In this document: in pieces, positions 1 through 5,666 of the stretch
Layout: each line of letters opens with the position of its first letter
Position numbering within the stretch: position 1 is the stretch's first letter
Source of the DNA: JAVBKA01 sp031546715
Lineage (GTDB): Bacteria > Bacillota > Clostridia > Oscillospirales > UBA929
Reading direction: 5' to 3'
NCBI GenBank assembly: GCA_031546715.1
Contig: JAVBKA010000143.1
Location: 1 to 6,531, forward strand
Length of the DNA: 6,531 nt
Notes under the pieces: generated by a model
What the model saw: the letters and a program-made list of their open reading frames with translations, nothing else
Told to the model about the DNA's origin: nothing
The model's database searches: none
Position numbers and translations under genes: made by a program

Positions 1-1275
1 GCGGCGGTTGCCTAAGTGGTCAATATCGTCAAATGTGCCGATTCCATGCGCCAAGCAGCACAGGTAGTTAATTGAGGAAAGCATATCTTCAACAAGAATG
101 TGCTTTGAAATCAATTCGTCCATGCGGTCACGGAGAGCTTCGACAATATCCTCTGGGTTTGATTCAAGAATCTCTTGAAGAACCTTGAAGCTTACCTTTT
201 CGGTAATATTTAGGCTAGAAATGTCCTCTGTAACAAAGTGCTTGATATCAACCATGCCATTAGAGAAAACCTTAACCTCTTTACCCTCAGCTTCAACCCA
301 AACAACAGAAACGCCCTTAGCCTCAAGGTCACGAACCTGCTCACGACCTAAAACTGTGCCAGCGTCTGCCAGAATTTCACCAGTTGTGGGGTCGATAACA
401 GGGCGGGTGCATTTTTTGCCTGTTAATCTTGGGGAAAGAGCTAGTTTTTTGTTAAATTTATGTCTTCCAACGCTGCCGAGGTCATAACGGCGTGTATCAA
501 AGAAAAGCCCAAAGATCAAGCTTTGTGCGCTTTCAACCGTTGGCGGTTCGCCTGGGCGGAGACGCTTGTAGATTTCGATTAATGCATCCTCTTGGGTTTT
601 TGCTGTGTCCTTCTCAAGAGTTGCAAGAATGCGCTCGTCGTCGCCGAACATTTCACGGATTTCTGTATCTGTTTTGATGCCGATTGCACGGATTAAGCAT
701 GTGATATTCAGCTTGCGGTTTTTGTCAATACGGACTGAGAAAATATCATTTTGGTCAGTTTCGTATTCAAGCCATGCGCCACGGTATGGGATAACGGTGC
801 TGCCAAGTCCAACTCCGATGGTTTTGTCAGTTCTTTCGTCATAATATACACCAGGGCTACGGACGATTTGAGAGACGATTACACGCTCGGCACCATTGAT
901 GATAAAGGTTCCGCCCTCTGTCATCAACGGGAAATCTCCCATGAAAATTTCTGCTTGCTTATGCTCGTCAGTTTCACGGTTGTGCAAACGAACCGTGACT
1001 TTTAGCGGCGCAGCATATGTTGCGTCACGTTCCTTGCACTCTGCGACTGTGTATTTCGGGTTATCCTCAAGTACATAGTCAATAAAGTACAGTCTTAGAT
1101 TGCCAGTATAGTCCGAAATAGAGGAAACATCACGAAAAACCTGCCTAAGACCAGTGTCTAAGAACCAGCGGTAGGAATTTTTTTGCACCTCGATAAGGTT
1201 TGGCATGTCCAATACTTCTTCAAGGCGTGAGTAGCTCTTGCGGATCGTTCTGCCATAACGAACGTCTTTCGTCAT
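1..1275 (-). CDS. rpoB: DNA-directed RNA polymerase subunit beta (N-terminal 425 residues, runs off left edge)
   Basis: This is the beta subunit of RNA polymerase, which with beta' forms the catalytic core and the rifamycin pocket. The reading frame is open from the ATG at 1275 to base 1, giving 425 codons with no stop or frameshift. Landmarks seen in order are PNLIEVQKNSY (residues 25-35, protrusion start), KERDATYAAPLKV (81-93), MGDFPLMTEGGTFIINGAER (112-131), IVRSPGVYY (137-145), a lobe with IPYRGAWLEYETD (162-174), RLRPGEPPTVESAQ (238-251), RRYDLGSVGRHKFNKKLAL (262-280) and DDIDHLGNRR (416-425). The rifampicin-resistance cluster and all catalytic C-terminal parts lie beyond the window. 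Full-length family members have about 1,150-1,350 residues, so roughly two thirds is missing. The start is supported by a GGAGTGA Shine-Dalgarno 7 nt upstream and by alignment with the usual Firmicutes N-terminus. The lobe lengths fit Clostridia. No rplJ/rplL lies immediately upstream, unlike the common arrangement. Confidence 0.98.
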   Translation of the reverse strand, partial: MTKDVRYGRTIRKSYSRLEEVLDMPNLIEVQKNSYRWFLDTGLRQVFRDVSSISDYTGNLRLYFIDYVLEDNPKYTVAECKERDATYAAPLKVTVRLHNRETDEHKQAEIFMGDFPLMTEGGTFIINGAERVIVSQIVRSPGVYYDERTDKTIGVGLGSTVIPYRGAWLEYETDQNDIFSVRIDKNRKLNITCLIRAIGIKTDTEIREMFGDDERILATLEKDTAKTQEDALIEIYKRLRPGEPPTVESAQSLIFGLFFDTRRYDLGSVGRHKFNKKLALSPRLTGKKCTRPVIDPTTGEILADAGTVLGREQVRDLEAKGVSVVWVEAEGKEVKVFSNGMVDIKHFVTEDISSLNITEKVSFKVLQEILESNPEDIVEALRDRMDELISKHILVEDMLSSINYLCCLAHGIGTFDDIDHLGNRR

Positions 1276-1489
1276 CCAAGTATCACTCCAACTTCAATAT
1301 TTGCAAGGGTGTCTTAAAGTAGTGGTTTACATAAAAGTTTGTTGCATCGTCCGATACGCACGGGCGAGATGTACTTTTTTCTAAAAATTCGCATCATATG
1401 GATATTGTAAAAGTGCATTGCATCTGGTATCATGTTTGTGTAAGCCTTGATATACCGTGGTCGTATTAAAAAAATAGAAGATAATGCAA
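1276..1489 (-). other. Predicted long 5' leader of rpoB mRNA
   Basis: If transcription starts about 7 nt past the -10 box, near 1489, the rpoB transcript has an untranslated leader of about 214 nt. I see no strong rho-independent terminator, T-box motif or riboswitch I recognise. The longest T run (minus strand, near 1467-1473) has no convincing GC-rich stem before it. Only weak pairings are visible, for example TACAT with ATGTA around 1330-1373. A 39-codon ORF (1433-1314, minus) lies inside but has no good ribosome binding site. The length leaves room for a regulatory element, but none can be named from the sequence alone. Confidence 0.5.
1283..1289 (-). promoter_or_regulatory. rpoB ribosome binding site
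   Basis: Read on the minus strand this is GGAGTGA, close to the GGAGGTGA complement of the 16S rRNA 3' end. It ends 7 nt before the ATG at 1275-1273, which is ideal spacing and fixes that ATG as the start. Confidence 0.85.
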
Positions 1490-1495
1490 TTTAGG

Positions 1496-1524
1496 ACTTT
1501 ATCATACTTTCGTCAATATGTCAA
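1496..1524 (-). promoter_or_regulatory. Strong sigma-A-type promoter for rpoB
   Basis: On the minus strand a perfect -35 box TTGACA (1524-1519) is followed by a 17-nt spacer and a -10 box TAAAGT (1501-1496). The spacer ends in TGA, so a TG dinucleotide sits one base before the -10 box, forming an extended -10. This is the best promoter match in the window, as expected for an essential, highly expressed gene. The -35 box lies only about 30 bp from the start codon of the divergent pseudouridine synthase gene, so any promoter of that gene must overlap or abut this one. I found no convincing plus-strand promoter there: CATAAT at 1526-1531 could be a -10 box but lacks a -35 at suitable distance. 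Confidence 0.85.
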
Positions 1525-1553
1525 GCATAATTTGGAAAAATTGGTGTAAACTT

Positions 1554-2525
1554 ATGAAAGCATTCACAATCGGAGAAAATGACGCAGGTCAGCGCGCTGA
1601 CCGCTTTGTGGCAAAGGCAATGCCTGAGCTGAAAGCCCACCAGATTCAAAAGGGCTTCCGCACAAAAAATATTAAAATTGACGGCGCACGCGCCGAACCC
1701 ACGGACAGGCTTGTAGAAGGGCAGCTTTTACAGGTCTATGTGGTTGCCGAAAGCGGCTTTACCGTGCCAAAAGGCACTCCGCCCTACCTTGCCGCTGACG
1801 CTAAGGACTTAGATGTCGCCTATGAGGACGCTTATATTATCATTGTCTGGAAGCCAGCCGCCATCGCCTGTCAGCCAGAATCTCAGCTAGGCTCAAGAAA
1901 TGATTCTACAAATGGACAAACTCTTGAAGCAATGATTCAAAGATATCTTTTTGACAAAAAAGAGTGGAGACCCTCGAAGGAAAACAGCTTCGCACCCACA
2001 CTGTGTCACAGGCTTGACCGTGGTACTGAAGGCTTAGTTATAGCCGCAAAAACCGCTGAGGCTCACAGAATTGTTTGCGAAAAGATAAAAAACAGGGAAA
2101 TCAAGAAATTTTACCAGTGCGTTGTCCACGGCAGACCCGAACCCGAAAGTGGCACGCTTGAGGACTATCTGTTTAAGGACGCACGGCAAAACCGCGTATA
2201 TGTGAAACCTGAAAGCGTTGTTGGCTCTAAGCAGGCAGTTTTGAAGTATAAAACTCTGAAAACCTCCGAAAAGCTTACGCTAGTCGAGGTTGAACTGGTA
2301 ACAGGACGGACGCACCAAATCCGCGCTCAGTTTTCATCACGTAAATGGCCGCTTCTCGGCGACGGAAAGTATGGCGACTATGCGCTGGATAAGCCTTACA
2401 AACGCAATTCTCAGGCACTTTGCGCCTACAAAATTCAATTTGCATTCGCAACCACCGCAGGCGTTTTGGATTATTTGAGAGGTAATATTGTCACCCGCCA
2501 TGTGAAATTCGAGGAAATGAAATAG
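1554..2525 (+). CDS. RluC/RluD-family 23S rRNA pseudouridine synthase
   Basis: This 323-residue enzyme of the RluA/RluC/RluD family should isomerise specific uridines in 23S rRNA to pseudouridine during ribosome assembly. Residues 1-65 look like an S4 RNA-binding domain (GQRADRFVAKAMPEL, then KIDG and LVEGQLLQVYV). The catalytic domain starts at VAYEDAYIIIVWKP (88-101). The signature CHRLDRGTEGLVIAAKT (151-167) holds the catalytic aspartate, D155. GRTHQIRAQF (251-260) and GDGKYG (269-274) are the conserved late motifs. The length is normal. The first strand motif (WKPAAIACQPE) departs from the usual NKPAGLxVHP, so the exact target uridine cannot be assigned. I chose the ATG at 1554 because the protein then begins as family members do and GGTG lies 7 nt upstream. 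An in-frame ATG at 1518 would add 12 unrelated residues, has no Shine-Dalgarno and falls inside the divergent rpoB promoter. The gene appears monocistronic. Confidence 0.93.
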   Translation: MKAFTIGENDAGQRADRFVAKAMPELKAHQIQKGFRTKNIKIDGARAEPTDRLVEGQLLQVYVVAESGFTVPKGTPPYLAADAKDLDVAYEDAYIIIVWKPAAIACQPESQLGSRNDSTNGQTLEAMIQRYLFDKKEWRPSKENSFAPTLCHRLDRGTEGLVIAAKTAEAHRIVCEKIKNREIKKFYQCVVHGRPEPESGTLEDYLFKDARQNRVYVKPESVVGSKQAVLKYKTLKTSEKLTLVEVELVTGRTHQIRAQFSSRKWPLLGDGKYGDYALDKPYKRNSQALCAYKIQFAFATTAGVLDYLRGNIVTRHVKFEEMK

Positions 2526-2608
2526 GGCTACGTTGCACATTTCTCAAATAATAGCCAAAATTCGCGGAGAATATTACACTAAGAAAAGAACTCTCAAAAA
2601 GAATTTTA

Positions 2609-2636
2609 TTGACTTTTGTCGAAAATTTGATATATT
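2609..2636 (+). promoter_or_regulatory. Predicted promoter of the potABCD operon
   Basis: TTGACT (2609-2614, five of six matches to TTGACA) is followed by a 16-nt spacer and TATATT (2631-2636). This predicts transcription from about 2643 and a leader of about 64 nt before potA. It is the only good sigma-A-type match between the pseudouridine synthase stop and potA. A sequence identical to the left arm of CIRCE lies at 2638-2646, right at the predicted start site. Confidence 0.75.
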
Positions 2637-2693
2637 GTTAGCACTCGTATGTTGCTCGATGACTTGCTGTGCATTTTTCGGCAACTGAATAAA

Positions 2694-2700
2694 GGGAGGG
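2694..2700 (+). promoter_or_regulatory. potA ribosome binding site
   Basis: GGGAGGG contains a core GGAGG (2695-2699) that ends 7 nt before the ATG at 2707. This is a strong, well-spaced site that settles the potA start. Confidence 0.88.
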
Positions 2701-2706
2701 TGATCC

Positions 2707-3933
2707 ATGTCCAAGGAGCTCATTCGCCTCGTTGACTGTGTCATGGCGTATGATGGTGAAGTTGTTTTAAACAAGATTAACCTCACAATTAAAGACAAAG
2801 AATTCCTCACATTGCTCGGTCCCAGCGGTTGCGGAAAAACAACCACGCTGAGAATAATAGGCGGCTTCGAAACTCCAATTTTCGGAGATGTGCTTTTCGA
2901 CGGTGTGAGGATTAATGACGTTCCGCCGTATAAGCGGAAGGTCAATACAGTTTTTCAGAAATACGCTCTTTTTCCACATCTCAATGTTTTTGAGAATGTG
3001 GCATTTGGTTTGCGCATTTCTAAGCCAGACCCATCCGACACTAGCCAAAAACCAAAAAAAATTAAGCTCTCTGAGCAGGAAATCGAGCATCGTGTTTATG
3101 AAAGCCTTGAGCTTGTCGGGCTTAAGGGTTATGAAAAACGCCGTGTTCATCAGATGTCAGGTGGTCAGCAGCAGCGAATAGCCATCGCCCGCGCTGTGGT
3201 CAACCGTCCGCAGGTTCTGCTATTAGACGAACCCTTAGGCGCGCTTGATTTAAAGCTTCGCAAGGAAATGCAGGTGGAGCTAAAGGCAATTCAGCAGCAG
3301 GTGGGCATCACCTTTATTTATGTTACTCACGACCAAGAAGAGGCCCTTACCATGAGCGATACTGTTGTGGTTATGAATCACGGCAACATCGTTCAAATTG
3401 GAACGCCTATTGACATTTACAATGAGCCAATTAACGCATTTGTTGCTGATTTTATCGGCGAATCCAACATTATCCCAGGTGTGATGCACAAGGATTTAGA
3501 CGTTTCCTTTTGCGGTCAGCGTTTTGAATGCGTTGACTTCGGCTTTGACCCCGAGCAGGATGTTGACGTTGTCATTCGCCCCGAGGACGTCAAGGTTAGC
3601 GGTGCTAACTCTGGCGCCCCCTTGACAGGACATGTACTTTCAACTATTTTCAAGGGCGTTCACTATGAAATGACCATTGAAACGCTCCTGAAAAACGGCA
3701 AAAAGGGCTTTAAATGGACAGTTCACTCTACAAAAGCCGAGGAAGTAAGCTCCATCGTCGGAATAGACGTTGCACCTGCCGACATTCACATTATGGATAA
3801 GCCCTTTGTTCCTAAAAAAGTCTTGTTAGACGACGATGATGAGGTTATCGAGGAATCCCTTGAAAATCCTGAGCATGAGGACGATTCACCAGAGGCTCAG
3901 ACCGACAATGAAAGTGTGTCAGGCAATGAGTAA
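2707..3933 (+). CDS. potA: Spermidine/putrescine ABC transporter ATP-binding protein PotA
   Basis: This is the cytoplasmic ATPase (408 residues) that powers polyamine import through PotB/PotC. Visible motifs are Walker A GPSGCGKT (38-45), Q-loop VFQKYALFPH with Q84, ABC signature MSGGQQQR (150-157), Walker B VLLLDEP (170-176) with catalytic E175, D-loop GALD (178-181) and switch histidine H208 in THDQEEAL. A C-terminal TOBE-like regulatory domain follows from about 250 to 365, including VVIRPEDVKVS (288-298). Two features are unusual. About 14 extra residues rich in Lys, Pro and Ser (around 105-120) sit between the Q-loop and the signature, in the helical subdomain that contacts the permeases. 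Residues 375-408 form a very acidic tail, DDDDE followed by many Glu/Asp, which is absent from the roughly 350-380-residue PotA proteins I know. The start is fixed by a strong Shine-Dalgarno. The stop overlaps the potB start by 8 nt. The substrate is inferred from the operon. Confidence 0.95.
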   Translation: MSKELIRLVDCVMAYDGEVVLNKINLTIKDKEFLTLLGPSGCGKTTTLRIIGGFETPIFGDVLFDGVRINDVPPYKRKVNTVFQKYALFPHLNVFENVAFGLRISKPDPSDTSQKPKKIKLSEQEIEHRVYESLELVGLKGYEKRRVHQMSGGQQQRIAIARAVVNRPQVLLLDEPLGALDLKLRKEMQVELKAIQQQVGITFIYVTHDQEEALTMSDTVVVMNHGNIVQIGTPIDIYNEPINAFVADFIGESNIIPGVMHKDLDVSFCGQRFECVDFGFDPEQDVDVVIRPEDVKVSGANSGAPLTGHVLSTIFKGVHYEMTIETLLKNGKKGFKWTVHSTKAEEVSSIVGIDVAPADIHIMDKPFVPKKVLLDDDDEVIEESLENPEHEDDSPEAQTDNESVSGNE

Positions 3934-4732
3934 GCGTCTTGCATTTCCCTTTGTGGGCTGGATGGTGCTGTTTGTTATTGCTCCCCTTTTTATTATTTTA
4001 TTCTTTGCGTTTACCACGTCGGAAGGTAATTTTTCATTTGTAAATATTATCAATATCGGCGATTATACAAAAGTTTTCCTCCGCTCTATGAACTTAGCTG
4101 TTATTGCTACCTTCATTTGCTTGATAATCGGGTACCCTCTTGCCTATGCAATATCCCGCGAAACCCCTGTAATTCAGAACATTGCCATGCTATTGATTAT
4201 GCTCCCCATGTGGATAAATTTTCTACTGAGAACCTATGCTTGGATGTCAATTCTTGAAGATACAGGTCTGCTTAACAGATTCCTCGGACTGCTGCACATT
4301 CCTCCGGTGCATATAATTAACACCGAAGGCGCAGTTGTTCTTGGTATGGTTTATAATTATCTGCCCTTTATGATACTGCCTATTTTTACGGTTATTGTTA
4401 AGATTCACGGCTCTGTAATCGAGGCGGCGCAAGACTTAGGCGGTAACAGCCTTACTGTATTTAAGCGAGTTATTTTTCCATTATCGCTGCCCGGTGTGTT
4501 AAGTGGAGTAACTATGGTTTTTGTTCCGAGTATTTCAACCTTTGTTATATCTAAGCTCCTTGGCGGCGGTAAAAAGCTACTGTTAGGCGATTTAATTGAA
4601 ATGCAGTTTTTAGGAAATTCTTATAATTTGCATCTTGGCTCAGCAATTTCCATCGTTATGCTGCTAATGGTGCTACTATGCATCGTCATTATGAACAAGT
4701 TCGGCGATAAGGGGGATGTGGTGCTCATATGA
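3926..4732 (+). CDS. potB: Spermidine/putrescine ABC transporter permease PotB
   Basis: This is one of two integral membrane subunits forming the polyamine channel (268 residues, typical for PotB). Hydrophobic segments lie at about 8-29, 55-77, 85-107, 135-159, 188-209 and 238-257, giving six helices. The cytoplasmic EAA loop that docks onto PotA is clear: EAAQDLGG (166-173), continuing to FKRVIFPLSLPGVLSG. RTYAWMSIL (102-110) and the TEGAVVLGMVYNYLPFMILP stretch (133-152) are also typical of PotB. I chose the ATG at 3926, inside the end of potA (sequence ATGAGTAA, 8-nt overlap), because the protein then starts MSKRLAFPFVGW as homologues do. The frame stays open upstream to 3836, but those 30 residues read as an out-of-frame copy of the potA tail. 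Only a weak CAGG lies upstream, which suggests coupling to potA translation. Confidence 0.94.
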   Translation: MSKRLAFPFVGWMVLFVIAPLFIILFFAFTTSEGNFSFVNIINIGDYTKVFLRSMNLAVIATFICLIIGYPLAYAISRETPVIQNIAMLLIMLPMWINFLLRTYAWMSILEDTGLLNRFLGLLHIPPVHIINTEGAVVLGMVYNYLPFMILPIFTVIVKIHGSVIEAAQDLGGNSLTVFKRVIFPLSLPGVLSGVTMVFVPSISTFVISKLLGGGKKLLLGDLIEMQFLGNSYNLHLGSAISIVMLLMVLLCIVIMNKFGDKGDVVLI

Positions 4733-5601
4733 CCCAATTTGTCAGAGTAAGCGGGCATCAAACCGCAGGAAAATCACGTACCCGCATTCCCGGAAGAATT
4801 TTACAGATTTTAATTGCCCTTTTCCTGTATATCCCCATATTTACAATGATTGCGTTTTCCTTTAACTCCACCAAAAGCCGCACTGTTTGGTCAGGCTTTA
4901 CGTGGAAATGGTACGAACAGCTTTTTAATGACCAAGCCATTCTCAATTCCTTTTATATTACGCTGGTTGTTGCCGTCTCCGCCGCCGTTGCCGCCACCAT
5001 TATAGGCACTGCCGCCGCAATCGGTATCCACGTTATGAGAAAGACGCCCAAGAAGATTTTGCTTACACTCAATAACATTCCGGTAGTCAATCCAGACATT
5101 ATCACAGGTCTTTCTCTGATGCTTTTATTCGGGGTTTTTATTACTGCTTTAAAAGCACTTAGTATCGATGTTGAACTGGGATTGGGAACACTAATGCTTG
5201 CCCATATCACCTTTTGCATCCCCTACGTTATCCTCTCGGTTATGCCGAAGTTGTCTCATATGGGAATGCATGTGTACGAGGCGGCTCTCGACCTTGGCGC
5301 GCGCCCTGTATCCGCTTTTTTCAAGGTTATTTTTCCCGAAATTCTCCCAGGTATCGCGTCTGGATTAATGATTGCGTTTACTATGTCTATTGACGATTTT
5401 ATGGTTTCGTATTTTACCGCCGGTGTGGAAGTTCAAACTCTCCCTGTTTACATTTATTCGATGACTCGGCGCGGAGTTAGCCCCGAAATCAATGCGCTCT
5501 CGACTATAATGTTTCTAGCGGTGCTTGTATTGTTGGTAGTCATTAATCTTTTGCAGGCGATTGATAATCGTAAAGCTAAGCAATCCGTAGCTCGGCGTTG
5601 A
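4729..5601 (+). CDS. potC: Spermidine/putrescine ABC transporter permease PotC
   Basis: This is the second permease subunit (290 residues), pairing with PotB in the membrane. Helices are predicted at about 23-44, 73-101, 112-140, 150-172, 205-228 and 257-277. The EAA loop is YEAALDLGARPVSAFFKVIFP (from 183), ending ILPGIASG. SIDDFMVSYFTAG (220-232) matches the SLDD motif typical of PotC. The first 22 residues are a polar, basic cytoplasmic extension somewhat longer than in the E. coli protein. The start codon overlaps the potB stop as ATGA (4 nt). A GGGGG purine run at 4711-4715 lies 13 nt upstream, rather far for a good Shine-Dalgarno, so translation is probably coupled to potB. No other in-frame start lies close upstream. 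Confidence 0.94.
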   Translation: MTQFVRVSGHQTAGKSRTRIPGRILQILIALFLYIPIFTMIAFSFNSTKSRTVWSGFTWKWYEQLFNDQAILNSFYITLVVAVSAAVAATIIGTAAAIGIHVMRKTPKKILLTLNNIPVVNPDIITGLSLMLLFGVFITALKALSIDVELGLGTLMLAHITFCIPYVILSVMPKLSHMGMHVYEAALDLGARPVSAFFKVIFPEILPGIASGLMIAFTMSIDDFMVSYFTAGVEVQTLPVYIYSMTRRGVSPEINALSTIMFLAVLVLLVVINLLQAIDNRKAKQSVARR

Positions 5602-5616
5602 ACTATTAATTATTGG

Positions 5617-5637
5617 TATAAAACTGTTTGTTTTATA
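5617..5637 (+). repeat. Intercistronic inverted repeat (hairpin) between potC and potD
   Basis: TATAAAAC (5617-5624) and GTTTTATA (5630-5637) form a perfect 8-bp stem around a 5-nt loop TGTTT. The flanking AATTA and TAATT could extend it past a small bulge. Only one pair is G-C and no U tract follows, so it is not a convincing terminator. It could weakly protect the upstream mRNA end or cause partial attenuation, or it could be chance in A/T-rich DNA. Confidence 0.45.
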
Positions 5638-5647
5638 TAATTATTTG

Positions 5648-5653
5648 AAAGGA
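5648..5653 (+). promoter_or_regulatory. Likely potD ribosome binding site
   Basis: AAAGGA is the best Shine-Dalgarno match ahead of potD. It lies 13 nt before the GTG at 5667, longer than the usual 5-9 nt. The frame is closed by a TGA at 5646-5648 and no ATG, GTG or TTG lies in frame between, so GTG 5667 is still the best start. An in-frame CTG at 5655 is unlikely. Confidence 0.55.
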
Positions 5654-5666
5654 TCTGAGACTTGAA

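Larger units (their letters stand above)
2526..2706 (+). other. Intergenic region between the pseudouridine synthase gene and potA
   Basis: This stretch is A/T-rich and holds the pot promoter and leader. There is no clear rho-independent terminator for the upstream gene. GGCTA (2526-2530) can pair with TAGCC (2552-2556), but the loop is 21 nt and no U run follows. Nor does the ATTC/GAAT pair around 2570 have a T tract. Some read-through into the pot operon is therefore possible. The A/T tracts at about 2594-2608, just before the -35 box, could act as an UP element. Confidence 0.5.
5602..5666 (+). other. potC-potD intercistronic gap
   Basis: This 65-nt A/T-rich gap is the only break in the otherwise overlapping operon. 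It holds a small hairpin (5617-5637) and the potD ribosome binding site (5648-5653). No sigma-A-type promoter with both boxes at a proper spacing is evident, so potD is most likely co-transcribed with potABC. Confidence 0.6.

Noticed and set aside
185..1078. Several plus-strand ORFs of 60-100 codons across this segment
   Set aside because: They lie opposite the continuous rpoB frame, have no recognisable motifs, and carry the composition expected of antisense shadows.
1344..1424. Three GCATC words (1344-1348, 1391-1395, 1420-1424) in the rpoB leader as a possible regulator-binding repeat
   Set aside because: The words are 5 nt long, irregularly spaced and lack shared flanks, so chance is the simpler explanation.
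1518..1553. Upstream in-frame ATG adding 12 residues to the pseudouridine synthase
   Set aside because: It has no Shine-Dalgarno, the extra residues are not family-like, and it overlaps the strong rpoB promoter.
2526..2556. GGCTA/TAGCC stem just after the pseudouridine synthase stop, considered as a terminator
   Set aside because: The stem is 5 bp with a 21-nt loop and is followed by AAAATTCG, not a U tract.
2574..3489. Minus-strand ORFs of 69-127 codons opposite potA
   Set aside because: They are antisense to a gene with full ATPase motifs, have no ribosome binding sites or known domains, and are best explained as shadows.
3836..3925. 30-residue N-terminal extension of PotB
   Set aside because: The extension is the potA tail read in another frame. 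Homologues begin near the MSKRLAFPF start at 3926.
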